NCBI GenBank assembly: GCA_030949945.1
Contig: JAUZRZ010000069.1
Coordinates: 1 to 39,867 of the forward strand
Length of the DNA: 39,867 nt
Origin: Sulfurimonas sp.
GTDB taxonomy: Bacteria; Campylobacterota; Campylobacteria; Campylobacterales; Sulfurimonadaceae
Direction of reading: 5' to 3'
The translations under genes and the position numbers were made by a program. Under the pieces are notes generated by a model. The model saw nothing but the letters and a program-made list of their open reading frames with translations. It did not search any database and was not told the origin of the DNA. The first letter of the stretch is position 1, and each line of letters begins with the position of its first letter. Shown here piece by piece: positions 9,090 through 18,004 of the stretch.

Positions 9090-10466
9090 ATGACACTGAA
9101 TGAATATGCTTCAAAAGTTACAGGGTGCTTTAATGACAAAAGAGTAGTTGAAAAACAGAGAATCTTTTAAAAAATTGTAGAGCATAAAACAATAAGATTA
9201 TGGACATTAAGTAGCAATAAAAGAGAGTTTGATAGGAGTAAGACATTGATAGATGGGAGATTAAATAGTGTACTAGATAATGAAAAGATTTCAAAAGCAC
9301 TTATAGATAACAGTGTAGAGAAACTCGGTTCGAACAAGCGCATTTATATCTTTAGTGACCACTGTGATAGTAGGAAACCTTACTCTAAAATGCTTGAAAA
9401 CCTAGGTAAAGTCAGAGACTTGAATGGTAATATTATTAATGGCTTTACAACATTGGGTAGTGTAATGTTGGATGAGAACAAGAGAGAACTTACTCTTTCT
9501 AATATAAGTGTACAAAGCAATAAAGAGCCTTCGTTTATTACAAAGAAGGAGCTTAAGGCTTACAACGATGGTAAAATTAAAAATACACAGAGAGTACAAG
9601 AGATAGATAAACTGATAGAAGAAGAGACTTACCATACGATGAGTACTTTACTTCATAAGCATCTACAACAACAGAGCGAAGCCCTTAAAAAAGAGAATCC
9701 AGAACTATCAATATGCCATGTGCATGATAGAGGGTGTGATAGTGTTGAGTACTTAGAGTTTATTAAAGAGACACTAGGAGATGATGCAGTAGTAAGAGCT
9801 AAAAAGTCAAGAAACTCAGAACAAACAAAAATTAATCCAAAAACTTCTCGTAAAGTAAAAGTGAAACTTATTGATAGTAAGTTTGCAAATGAAAAAGTCT
9901 ATCTAATTGATAAGCTAACTATAAAAGGACGATATTATCAACAGGTGAAATGTCATATAGAATGGGATATAATCACTCTCAATAAGAAAGAGTATTCAAC
10001 TGTGCGAATAACTCTTATCAATAGAGATGCTAAGCCCATATACAAAGAACCTATGCTCCTAATAAGCACACTTAAGATAACATCTTATCTCCAAGCAAAA
10101 GAGATTTATCATATTTATCTGCACCGTAGTAAAATAGAGGGTGTATTTAAATTTTTAAAAGATGTATTAGGTTGGGAAGAGTACCAAGTAAGAGATTGGG
10201 AATCAATCAAAAACATTATCTCTATATGCTACTTTGTAGGTGGATACTTCTATGAAATTCAATCAACTCTGATAGAAGATGAAACTGTACAGATGATATG
10301 TAACTTAGCAAAGAATAAAGGGGTAATAAGTAGACGATTCTTTTTAGAAGGTTTAAAAGTAATTTTAACAGCTTGGCATCTTGATAATTTTAAAAAGAGA
10401 ACAATATCTCCGATGAGATGTTTAGGGAGATGCAAGGCTTATGCTGGAATTAGGAATGGGATTTGA
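9090..10466 (+). pseudogene. IS4-superfamily DDE transposase with one in-frame stop
   Basis: Transposase of the surrounding element. From ATG 9090 (MTLNEYASKVTGCFNDKR) the frame is continuous except for one TAA at 9168-9170. The remainder (9246-10466, 406 residues) is open. A first Asp lies in IYIFSDHCDSRKP, a second in CHVHDRGCDS, and a Glu in the YLHRSKIEGVFKFLKDVLG block, the typical Y-(2)-R-(3)-E-(6)-K arrangement of IS4 transposases. About 458 residues in all. The stop differs by one base from CAA, so it may be a true inactivating mutation or a base-call error. Confidence 0.8.
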
Positions 10467-10485
10467 GTTTTCCGAAGTTTACAGT
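10463..10485 (-). repeat. IS4-type right inverted repeat
   Basis: Exact 23-bp reverse complement of 9015-9037, overlapping the last codons of the transposase. Confidence 0.9.
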
Positions 10486-10487
10486 AC

Positions 10488-10724
10488 TTGGAGAGTCCTG
10501 AGTTAGAAAAAACATATGAGTTATTTGTGCAAACATATGAAGATGGTAAGTCTCGCATAGCTATTGGAGGGGAGAGTAAAGAGATTATGGATGATTGTGA
10601 ACTACATTATGACCCGATAACCCGTGAAGGATTATGGACAGATAGACCTGATGAACGAGTTTATAGAGATTCAAATTATGTTATTCGTTCTTGGCAGGTA
10701 GTTGTTGGCTTATCTTTTAAGTGA
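10488..10724 (+). pseudogene. C-terminal fragment of an unknown protein, cut by IS
   Basis: An open frame that starts exactly at the IS4-type element edge and ends at TGA 10724, 44 bp before the DUF1501 gene. The product (CELHYDPITREGLWTDRPDE, then SWQVVVGLSFK) is acidic and has no ATG at its head, so it looks like the 3' end of a longer gene. A short signal-peptide-like frame just left of the element (about 8938-9014, with MLSVIFLFLA) could be its former start, but this is speculative. It was probably co-transcribed with the DUF1501 gene. Confidence 0.4.
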
Positions 10725-10768
10725 TTTTAAATTTGTCTATGAAAATAGTGCAGAGTAAGGAGAATATT

Positions 10769-12094
10769 ATGTTACGAAGAAATTTTTTAAAATACACATC
10801 GGTTGTTGCAGGCAATGGCTCTTTTCCCAAACACTCTTAGCGCGGCTACAAATTCTGGCCCTCTTTGGGTCTTTGTTCAAGCATCTGGTGGATGGGATCC
10901 AACATCTTTTTGTGACCCTAAAGGTTACCTTGATGAAGATTTAGACTCAAACTCAAATCCAACAAGATCGGCAATGAATCAAAGTTTTGCAAATGCAGAT
11001 ATAGCAACTTCAACTTCAGCCTCTTCAATAAAATATGCACCTATTGGAGGAAACGATGATAATGGTAGATGTGTATGAGTTTTCAACTTTTTTTGATAAG
11101 TATGGTTCTGAGCTTTTAGTAGTAAATGGCATAGATACACAAACGAATGGTCATGATGCAGGACGTAGATATATGATGAGCGGAAAGCTCTCTGAGGGCT
11201 TTCCTGCACTTTCTGCTTTGATAGCTGGAATCAGAATGCCCTCTTCACCACTCGCGCGTTTATAACAGGTGGTGGGTATGATGGGACTTTTTGGAGTAGT
11301 AGCAGGGACAAGACTTAACAATATGAATGCAATAAATGAGTTAGCATTTGTAAATCGCTATGATGATACTAGAAATTATTTACATCAAAATGATTTTGAG
11401 AGACTACAAGCAGCAAACGCAGCACGAACACAAAGAACTATATCGAGTCAAAAACTTGAGTCTGTAAAAAACTTGCCTCAGCAGTATGGTTTAGCACACA
11501 GTGGCTCAAAATGAACTTGAAAAACTAGTAGGAATTTTTACCAGATGATATAAAATACTCATCCAGATAGAAATAACACTGTTTTTTCTCAAGGACGTTT
11601 TGCGATGGCGGGATACAAAGCAGGACTAACTGCAAGTGTAAACATTAGCATAGGTGGATTTGACACCCACGGAAATCATGATGCAAATCATATCCCTCGT
11701 TTGGCAAGACTCTTAAAAGGTGTTGACTTGCTTAAACAAGAAGCTATAAACCAAGGTATAGCTGATAATGTTATTTTTGTAATTGGTTCTGAGTTTGGTA
11801 GAACACCTAGCTTATAATGGTGGTAATGGTAAGGATCATTGGAATGTTAGTTCTATGATGTTTATGAGAACAGGCATACAAGGTGGTAGAGTTATCAGGT
11901 GCAACAACCCACGGACATGATGCCTTAAAAGTAAACGCTAAGCACGTTAGAAGAAGATGAGAATGGTATAAACTATGACATATGCCCATATAAACAAGGC
12001 AATGAGAAAATTTGCTCAAATACAAGATGACAATCTAATTACCCAGTACTACCCATTACCAGGAACACTAGAAGATTTAGATATTTTCTCATAA
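10769..12094 (+). pseudogene. DUF1501 family secreted protein (Tat signal), multiply frameshifted
   Basis: A predicted exported DUF1501 protein, a family related to alkaline phosphatase/sulfatase folds. ATG 10769 has AAGGAG upstream. The start MLRRNFLKYTS carries a twin-arginine motif, so export folded is likely. Readable pieces in order: LWVFVQASGGWDPTSF, LLVVNGIDTQTNGHDAGRRY, GVVAGTRLNNMNAINELAF, ISIGGFDTHGNHD, DNVIFVIGSEFGRTP and NGGNGKDHW, all typical of the family. At least six one-base shifts break it; one at about 11291 is an extra T in a T run. An intact ApbE gene follows 37 bp later, so the two were likely one operon. Substrate unknown. Confidence 0.75.
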
Positions 12095-12131
12095 GAATTT
12101 GGATAGAATATAACTTTTAAAGTTTAGGAGA

Positions 12132-13058
12132 ATGGATGAGACTTTTGAAAAAGCTCTTAAAGCTAATGTTATGAGTACAAAAATTCTTATTAGAGGAAAT
12201 GTTTCAAAAGATATTCTTTACAAAGCTTACAAGATAGCGACTGACTTTGAAGATAGGTATAGTGCCTACAAAAAAGAGTCTTTTTTAAGTCAAATAAATA
12301 CTAAAGCATTTAAAGAGAGTGTTCTTTGTAAAGAGGAAGATATTGTACTTTTTGAGAGATGTTTAGAGGCTTCTATCTTAACAGATGGGGCATTTGATAT
12401 TACTATTGGCTCACTAAGTCATGGGGCTTATCATTTTGGTTTTTCTAACCAAAAAGTAGCAACTCCACAAGAGATAGATAGCAAGAAAAAACTTGTTGAT
12501 TCACAACTCTTTGAGATAGAAGAAAATAGTGTATCCTTTAAACGAAGTGGAGTGAGAATTGATTTAGGTGGCATTGGAAAAGGATATGTCGCAAAATTAA
12601 TAGCACTTTTTTTAAAAAAATCTGGAGCAACAAAAGCTTTAGTGGATGTTGGCGGGGAGATGGTAAGTTTTGGAAAAAGTTATACTGTTGCCATAAAAGA
12701 CCCTTTTAGCGAAGGAAATATAGGTTTTATTAAAACTTCCAAAGAAGCAATCTCAATCTCAACAAGTGGAGACTATGTAAGATTTGTAGAGTCACAAAAA
12801 ACAAACCATATACTCAATACAGAGACGGGAAAGTCATCGAACTTATATAGTTCTATTACTATTTTACAAAATGGTTTTGATATAGATATGTTAGATGCTT
12901 TTGCAACTGCTCTGTTTAATAAAGACTCTCAGTATATTCGAGAATTTTCCAAAAAGAGAAATATAGGAATAATTACAATAGAAAAAGACTCAAACTTAGT
13001 ATTTACAAATACAAATAATTTAGGAATTTCTTCTATAGAGTTACTCTACAGCTTATGA
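12132..13058 (+). CDS. apbE: FAD:protein FMN transferase ApbE
   Basis: Attaches FMN to a Thr/Ser of target flavoproteins, using FAD and Mg. Of 308 residues, the family motifs are clear: ADRYSAY-like DRYSAYKKES near 41-50, TDGAFDITIG at 84-93, DLGGIGKGY at 144-152, VDVGGEM at 171-177, TSGDY at 211-215 and NHILNTETGKSS at 225-236. The late Asp that binds Mg lies in MLDAFATAL. No signal peptide is seen, so it may act in the cytoplasm, unlike many periplasmic ApbE proteins. TTTAGGAGA precedes the ATG. It overlaps the next gene by ATGA. Its target is not evident; the broken DUF1501 gene upstream is its only partner in the operon. Confidence 0.9.
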   Translation: MDETFEKALKANVMSTKILIRGNVSKDILYKAYKIATDFEDRYSAYKKESFLSQINTKAFKESVLCKEEDIVLFERCLEASILTDGAFDITIGSLSHGAYHFGFSNQKVATPQEIDSKKKLVDSQLFEIEENSVSFKRSGVRIDLGGIGKGYVAKLIALFLKKSGATKALVDVGGEMVSFGKSYTVAIKDPFSEGNIGFIKTSKEAISISTSGDYVRFVESQKTNHILNTETGKSSNLYSSITILQNGFDIDMLDAFATALFNKDSQYIREFSKKRNIGIITIEKDSNLVFTNTNNLGISSIELLYSL

Positions 13059-13732
13059 AATGGAGTATAGAGTGTCTTTACTGTGGAAACTCTCTTTATA
13101 GACTTGCTGATAAGAGAGTTAAATGTTCCGTTTGTAATAAAAAACTATCTATGGAAAAGCTCAACAGAATTATGACTCTTATATATGCCTTTGTGCATAA
13201 CGAGAGTGCCAACGAGCTTGCCAAAAGAAGCTCCTACTCCTATGTATCAGTTCAAAAGTACTACAAAGAGTTTCGGATTTTAATTGGAACTATTTGTGAG
13301 AGAGAGTATGAGCTGTGCAGGGCTGGAGCATGTGAGTATGAAGAGTATTTTTATCTTGAAAAGGCAAAAAGAAGTAAAAAAAATGCTATTTATGATGCAC
13401 ATAATTTTTTAACATTTGACTATAGCAACCATATATATACACTGCTTATGCCCTCTCTTCATAAGTATAAAGAGCAGTTTATAGAGGACTCTCTTGAGGA
13501 TGTCTATTTAAGTGAATTTAACAAGTTTAAACGCGATAGTCGCATTATAAAAATCTCAAGTCATCATAATAATATTGTCAAATTTTGGGAGTATTTCGAG
13601 GCTCAAATAGTGCACTATAAAGGGGTCTCAAGAAAATCTTTTATATATTACTTAAAAGAGTATGAGTTTAAATATAATCATACAAAATCTGAGGCGATGG
13701 ACTTACTTATTCAAAATTATTTTAAACTTTGA
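13055..13732 (+). CDS. Zinc-ribbon, IS1595/ISXO2 transposase-like protein, probably domesticated
   Basis: Starts with a zinc ribbon (Cys7, Cys10, Cys24, Cys27), then a helix-turn-helix-like stretch (NELAKRSSYSYVSVQKYYKE). The second half follows the layout of ISXO2/IS1595 transposases: EYEEYFYLEKAKR where these have their first Asp (DE.Y), and HHNNIVKFWEYFEAQIVHY where they have N.IE.FW, then SRKSFIYYLKEYEFKYNHT. The first catalytic Asp is Glu and the last Glu is Val, so cleavage activity is unlikely. The ORF is intact while many neighbours are broken. It has no inverted repeats and overlaps apbE by 4 bp. I infer a retained DNA-binding or regulatory role; the family call is moderate. Confidence 0.55.
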   Translation: MKWSIECLYCGNSLYRLADKRVKCSVCNKKLSMEKLNRIMTLIYAFVHNESANELAKRSSYSYVSVQKYYKEFRILIGTICEREYELCRAGACEYEEYFYLEKAKRSKKNAIYDAHNFLTFDYSNHIYTLLMPSLHKYKEQFIEDSLEDVYLSEFNKFKRDSRIIKISSHHNNIVKFWEYFEAQIVHYKGVSRKSFIYYLKEYEFKYNHTKSEAMDLLIQNYFKL

Positions 13733-13741
13733 GGTTTAAAA

Positions 13742-13769
13742 TTCACATATCAAATAGTTGATATGTGAA
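13742..13769 (-). terminator. Perfect 12-bp hairpin between convergent genes
   Basis: TTCACATATCAA (13742-13753) pairs with TTGATATGTGAA (13758-13769) around loop ATAG. On the minus strand it is followed by TTTT, so it suits the gene ending at 13776. It may also serve the plus-strand gene ending at 13732. Confidence 0.7.
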
Positions 13770-13775
13770 GTGAGT

Positions 13776-14096
13776 TTATGCGTAGGTAGAAAATGCAAAA
13801 GCAGCTGAACTTGACTCTTTACTTGTTTTATCTTTACTTAAAATATCCATAAGTGATTGAGTATAGTCTTGCGAACTCATAGTCGTTGCATCTACCTGTT
13901 TCATTTGGCTTACCATTGATGCTTTTTCTTCTTGGCTCATTGAGCTAAGTTGTTCTTTCATAGTAGTACGGTCTTCTTGTGAGAGGCTTTGCATAATGTC
14001 ACGCATACCTCCTTGACCATTACCACCACCTGAACCATCCATCTTTCTCGTCATCTGCATCTGCTGTTGTGTTGAACTGCTAGCACTAACATTCAT
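13776..14096 (-). CDS. Small Met/Gln/Ser-rich hypothetical protein
   Basis: A 106-residue protein of unknown function. The N-terminus is low complexity (SSSTQQQMQMTRKMDGSGGG), followed by acidic amphipathic helices (SLSQEDRTTMKEQLSSM and EEKASMVSQMKQVDATTM). It has no signal peptide or Cys. AAGGAT lies before the ATG. It is divergent from the response regulator with a shared 177-bp promoter region that has repeated TAACATTA-like motifs and a palindrome, so it may be a target of that regulator. The Met-rich composition could bind metal, but this is a guess. Confidence 0.6.
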   Translation of the reverse strand: MNVSASSSTQQQMQMTRKMDGSGGGNGQGGMRDIMQSLSQEDRTTMKEQLSSMSQEEKASMVSQMKQVDATTMSSQDYTQSLMDILSKDKTSKESSSAAFAFSTYA

Positions 14097-14167
14097 AGTA
14101 GATCCTTTTTATTTTTTAGTAACAAGCAAAAATCATTCCTTGATACTATTTGTTTATGATGACATAC

Positions 14168-14208
14168 TAATGTTAGCTCAATGTTAAGAGACAGCTCTCT
14201 TAACACTA
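14168..14208. promoter_or_regulatory. Direct and inverted repeats in divergent promoter (candidate response-regulator site)
   Basis: TAATGTTA (14168-14175) and CAATGTTA (14179-14186) are direct repeats 11 bp apart, the spacing OmpR-type regulators bind. They run into a palindrome GTTAAGAG/CTCTTAAC (14183-14190 and 14197-14204) and a TAACACTA at 14201. The region separates the small Met-rich gene from the two-component operon. Similar motifs occur at 20145 and 21335. Confidence 0.4.
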
Positions 14209-14273
14209 ATGCCTAACTAAGCTAAAGAGTGACAATATAAGTTCGTAATCATAAATAAAACAATGGAGTAGTC

Positions 14274-14932
14274 TTGAAAAGAAAAATACTAATAGTAGAA
14301 GATGATAGAGACCTTAACAGTAGTATTGCAAAATTTTTAAGACTTAAAGGTTTTGAGACTCTTTCGGCATTTGATGGAAATGATGCACTTGAAAAAGTAT
14401 ATGAGATGGATTTTGATACTATTTTACTTGATGTGAAACTCCCTTTTAGAGATGGTTTTGAAGTTGCCAAAGAGATTCGAGACTCTAAAAGTACTCCTAT
14501 TATTTTTTAACCTCACTCAACAGCCAAAAAGATGTAGAGAAAGGTTTTTTGAGTGGGGGTGATGACTATATTACTAAACCTTTTATCCTTAACGAACTGC
14601 TTTTGAGGATTAATGCTATTTTAAAAAGAGTCTATAAAAATGAAAACATTATAGAGATTAACAAAGAGATAAGCTTTAACACACAAGAGCTGACCCTCAT
14701 GCAAAACGGCAAGCTTTTACACTTGACCGCAAAAGAGACAAAACTGCTGTCGTTTTTTTTACAAAACAGAGATACTCTAGTCACTAGAGAAGAGATATTT
14801 GCGGTTTTGTATGACTATGAAGAGCAGCCGAGCGAACCATCTTTAAGAGTCTTTATAAATAAACTCAGAAAGATAATAGGCAAAGAGAAGATAGAGACAA
14901 TCAAAAATCTGGGATATAGATATGTTAGTTGA
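14274..14932 (+). pseudogene. OmpR-family response regulator, one homopolymer frameshift
   Basis: Receiver plus winged-helix DNA-binding response regulator. It starts at TTG 14274 with GGAG upstream. The receiver has the acidic pair in IVEDDRD, the phospho-acceptor Asp in ILLDVKLP and the Lys in DYITKPF. The winged helix runs from about 14660, with the recognition part SLRVFINKLRKIIGKEKIET and the end NLGYRYVS. A single T missing from the run at 14503-14508 breaks the frame; adding it back restores PIIFLTSLNSQKDVEKGFL. This looks like a sequencing error. The stop overlaps the kinase start by 11 bp, so they are co-translated. Signal unknown. Confidence 0.9.
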
Positions 14933-16127
14933 AAGAGAGTCTCTGAGGCGATTTTTACTTGTTTACATTAGTTCAACTATCTTTTTACTTGGAGTGGGAA
15001 GCTACTTTTACTACAAGATGAGTTATCAGGCTATGGTTGAGAGAGAACTCTCTGTTTTGAGAGAAAATGTAGATAGTTTTATGAGTGCAAACCATCAAAA
15101 AAGATTTATTAAAACAGGAGTACAGCCCGATTATTTAGGACTAAAAATAGCAGTCTATATAAATCAAAAATATTACAAAGGTAATTTTATCTTCAAAGAT
15201 ATAGACTTCTCAAAAGAGCATTTTTTTAAAGATAAAAGAGTCTATCTTGTGCATAAGGAGAGAAAAAGATGGGGTGAGATAGCTTTTCTTAGCTATAAAG
15301 AGTTAGGAGAAGAGATAGCTACTTTACAGTACCAAATTATCCTCTTTTTACTCTTTGCTACTTTTTTTATCATCGCCATCGCTTTTATACTAGGAAAAAT
15401 ATTTTTAAAACCTATGAGAAAGAGTATAGACTCCTTAGAGGAGTTTATAGCCGATGCCACTCATGAGATAAATACTCCCCTTAGTTCTATCTTGATAAAC
15501 ATTGAACTCTTCAAAGAACTCTATCCTGACTTTAAGAGGGTAGAAGAGGTAGAAAAGATAGAGTCCTCAGCGTTTAGAATAAGTAAAGTTTTTCAAGATT
15601 TGAGTTTTGTCAAACTAAACCATACACAGAAAAAAGAGATACAAAATATCAGAGTTGACCTAGTTCTTCAAGAGAGAATAGAGTTTTTTGAGACACTGCT
15701 TAAAAATAAAAAGCTCCAACTTCAAACTAAAATCACTCCAAAAGAGTTAGAGATAGATAGAGAAGATTTAATACGTCTCATAGACAATCTCCTCTCAAAT
15801 GCCATCAAGTACACAAAAGTTGGCGGAAATATATTTGTCGGATTAGAGGAGTCTCTTACAGTTAGTAATGATGGAGAGATAAGAGAGAGTCATAAGATAA
15901 TGGCTAAGTTTTTTAGAGAAAATAGAGATGAGGGAGGCTTTGGTCTGGGTCTCTACATAGTAGAGAAAATTTGTGACTCTTACAAATTTAGATTTGTTAT
16001 CACTTCTAAAGATGCAAGAGTTCACTCAAAAATATATTTTTTAATTCCAGCTATGCAGATGGTAGTGTTTATGCTCTACCTTATCGTGTGCATGTTTATG
16101 TTGGTGGACGAGTTGTGCTTTTATTAG
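14922..16127 (+). CDS. Sensor histidine kinase
   Basis: Membrane-bound kinase partner of the upstream regulator. Membrane segments lie at about residues 11-31 and 138-160 with a periplasmic sensor of about 105 residues between. The phospho-acceptor is His181 in FIADATHEINTPLSS. The ATPase domain has DNLLSNAIKYT (N box) and GGFGLGLYIVEKI (G box). There is no typical HAMP length after the second segment. The last 29 residues (after FLIP) read antisense into nikO for 87 bp and are hydrophobic, unlike a kinase tail. The true stop may have been lost by an indel near 16030-16045. The periplasmic domain matches nothing I know. Confidence 0.88.
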   Translation: MLVERESLRRFLLVYISSTIFLLGVGSYFYYKMSYQAMVERELSVLRENVDSFMSANHQKRFIKTGVQPDYLGLKIAVYINQKYYKGNFIFKDIDFSKEHFFKDKRVYLVHKERKRWGEIAFLSYKELGEEIATLQYQIILFLLFATFFIIAIAFILGKIFLKPMRKSIDSLEEFIADATHEINTPLSSILINIELFKELYPDFKRVEEVEKIESSAFRISKVFQDLSFVKLNHTQKKEIQNIRVDLVLQERIEFFETLLKNKKLQLQTKITPKELEIDREDLIRLIDNLLSNAIKYTKVGGNIFVGLEESLTVSNDGEIRESHKIMAKFFRENRDEGGFGLGLYIVEKICDSYKFRFVITSKDARVHSKIYFLIPAMQMVVFMLYLIVCMFMLVDELCFY

Positions 16128-16823
16128 GGTTGGCATATCCTCAAGGAGGGTCTCTATAGCTCCATCGAAGACTATCTCGTGGTTTGGTCCTATCACTATA
16201 GCCCTTTGTGCTAACTCTCTGCCGAGACTTATGTTATGTGTTGAGACTATGGCTGTTATATCTAAGCTCTCTAAAAACTCTACAAGCCAGCCTGTTGTGG
16301 GTGGGTCTAGGTGTGCGGTTGGCTCATCAAGGAGTAGGACTTCAGGCTCTATGCAAAGGAGTGAGGCTAAAAGTACTTTTTGTTTTTGCCCACCACTGAG
16401 TGCTGTAGTTGCAGAGTTTAAAATGGACTCTATAGAGAATGTTTTAGCATAATGATGCACTCTATCTTCTATGTTGTCAAATCCAAAATGTTTAAGTCCA
16501 AACGCTATTTCATCATAAACAGTCGGATTAAAAAGCATAGCAGATGGGTCTTGCATCTGTAAGGAGACACTCTTTCTAAATGTTTTTGAGTTTTTTTTGA
16601 GGTAAGATTTGTTTACAAGGTCTCCCTCAAACAGATACTCTCCCCCTTTGGCATAAATGAGTCCATTTAAGAGTTTAAGGAGGGTTGATTTTCCTGAGCC
16701 ATTTATACCAAGTAGGAGTACTTTTTCATTTTTCTCGATTTTAAAACTTATATTTTCTAAAACTTTTATCTCATTGAGTTGAAAGTCTTGATAACTATAC
16801 GATATATTTTTACACTCAATCAT
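16041..16823 (-). CDS. nikO: ECF nickel/cobalt transporter ATPase NikO/CbiO
   Basis: ATP-hydrolysing subunit of an energy-coupling-factor metal importer. Walker A GINGSGKST at residues 39-47, signature LSGGQKQKV, Walker B VLLLDEPTAHLD and the switch His in VSTHN are all present. The C-terminus is His-rich (HQHKHAHDKVEHKHYHLHSW), a common nickel-storage or sensing tail. It is the last gene of a six-gene minus-strand operon and overlaps nikQ by 8 bp. Its 3' end overlaps the histidine kinase ORF on the other strand. Nickel is favoured over cobalt because of the NikK/NikL genes upstream. Confidence 0.9.
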   Translation of the reverse strand: MIECKNISYSYQDFQLNEIKVLENISFKIEKNEKVLLLGINGSGKSTLLKLLNGLIYAKGGEYLFEGDLVNKSYLKKNSKTFRKSVSLQMQDPSAMLFNPTVYDEIAFGLKHFGFDNIEDRVHHYAKTFSIESILNSATTALSGGQKQKVLLASLLCIEPEVLLLDEPTAHLDPPTTGWLVEFLESLDITAIVSTHNISLGRELAQRAIVIGPNHEIVFDGAIETLLEDMPTLIKAQLVHQHKHAHDKVEHKHYHLHSWN

Positions 16824-17370
16824 CTATTAATCCTCTCGAACGTAGTCCCATACTCTGCTGACTTGATTTATCAAGCATGGTTGTAAAAAGGCTTGTAAGA
16901 AGTGGCTGCAAATCTCTTTTTTTTATGCTTGTTTTGAGTGTTGCCCCACGACTTTTTAATCCATCATAGTAATCATACAACATATTTTTGAGTAAGTAAA
17001 TCTGTGCATAGGTAAAACCGTATAAAATAGACAAAAGAGGGCTAAACTCAAAGACTTTATGAAGATTTATACGATGGACTACTGTAAAGGTGAGAAATGT
17101 AATAGCAAAAGCTCTTAGGTTTATAAGCAAAAGTGCAAAAATATCTACAGGTACAAAGTAACTATAGGCTATATAGGAGAGAGAAATAGTAAAGTTAAAA
17201 AGACCAATAACAATAAAAACTCTTAAAAATATCTTCCATCTAGCCTTAGAGCCGAGTGCGAGGGTGATGATGATGCTAAGGAGCATAACCCACTCTTTAT
17301 GGACAAAGCCAAGTCCCATAACTGTGAGGAGATAGAGGATAAACCAGACTCTATCATGCATCAAAAACAC
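16816..17370 (-). CDS. nikQ: ECF transporter transmembrane subunit NikQ/CbiQ
   Basis: Coupling membrane subunit that links the ATPase to the substrate-binding NikM. A 184-residue protein, a little short for the family (usually 220-250), with about four to five hydrophobic segments. The cytoplasmic coupling helices are visible as YDGLKSRGA and QQSMGLRSRGL, the two A-R-G signatures of CbiQ/EcfT proteins. It overlaps nikM by 17 bp and nikO by 8 bp, so translation is coupled. Confidence 0.85.
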   Translation of the reverse strand: MFLMHDRVWFILYLLTVMGLGFVHKEWVMLLSIIITLALGSKARWKIFLRVFIVIGLFNFTISLSYIAYSYFVPVDIFALLLINLRAFAITFLTFTVVHRINLHKVFEFSPLLSILYGFTYAQIYLLKNMLYDYYDGLKSRGATLKTSIKKRDLQPLLTSLFTTMLDKSSQQSMGLRSRGLIDD

Positions 17371-17995
17371 TCCTAAACTGCTTTTTAAGAAACTTCACAC
17401 CAGTGAGTGTGACAAGCCCCTCTGCTATACCTAAAAAGATATGGGGAATAACGACAGAGGGAATAGTGACACTCAAACCAAAAGGAAAATAGAGTGGCGT
17501 TTGCCCATCTGAAGCGATAAGAGGCTGAATGCCAAGAACACTAGCAATAAGAACTGATGAGAAAAATATACTAGCCCATCCAGCAAAAAACAGAGCAGTA
17601 TCTTTTGAAAAACGAGAGAGAAGTTTGTGAGCATAGTAGGCACTAAAACTCCCTACAAACGCGATAGATATGATGTTTATGGGGTAAGAGGTAATGCCTC
17701 CCTCTCCAAAAATAAGGGCTTGAATAAGTAAAACCAAAGAGATAGAACTAAACGCTATCCAAGGACCAAAAAGGAGCGCTATCATAGCCACTCCGCTAAG
17801 GTGCATAGTTGTTCCTCCTGGAAAGGGTATAGCTATAAGCATCATCACAAAAGATAAGGCACTTACTCCTGCTATGAAAGGTATTTTCTCCACATCAAGT
17901 TCTATCTTTTTGTAGGCTAGCGTTAAGAGTCCTGCACTTATGGCTATAGCAGGAATATATGTTTGTGGTGATATAAAACCATCAGGAATATGCAC
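17354..17995 (-). CDS. nikM: ECF transporter metal-binding subunit NikM/CbiM
   Basis: Substrate-binding membrane subunit for Ni or Co. The N-terminus MHIPDGF has the conserved His2 that, with the N-terminal amine, coordinates the metal in this family, and GGTTMHLSGV holds the second conserved His. There are six to seven hydrophobic segments over 213 residues. The small NikN is absent; NikL and NikK in the same operon replace it, as in NikKMLQO systems. Placed between the outer-membrane barrel gene and nikQ. Confidence 0.9.
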   Translation of the reverse strand: MHIPDGFISPQTYIPAIAISAGLLTLAYKKIELDVEKIPFIAGVSALSFVMMLIAIPFPGGTTMHLSGVAMIALLFGPWIAFSSISLVLLIQALIFGEGGITSYPINIISIAFVGSFSAYYAHKLLSRFSKDTALFFAGWASIFFSSVLIASVLGIQPLIASDGQTPLYFPFGLSVTIPSVVIPHIFLGIAEGLVTLTGVKFLKKQFRSVFDA

Positions 17996-18004
17996 ACTTA
18001 TATC

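Larger units (their letters stand above)
9015..10485 (+). mobile_element. IS4-type insertion sequence
   Basis: A 1471-bp element with perfect 23-bp terminal inverted repeats (9015-9037 and 10463-10485) around one transposase gene that ends inside the right repeat. I found no clear target duplication in the flanks. It separates a decayed minus-strand gene from the fragment at 10488. Confidence 0.85.

Noticed and set aside
9005..10497. Target-site duplication for the IS4-type element
   Set aside because: The 8-12 bp flanks on the two sides do not match, allowing one-base offsets.
16208..16452. Plus-strand open frames within nikO
   Set aside because: They are antisense shadows of a gene with full ABC ATPase motifs.
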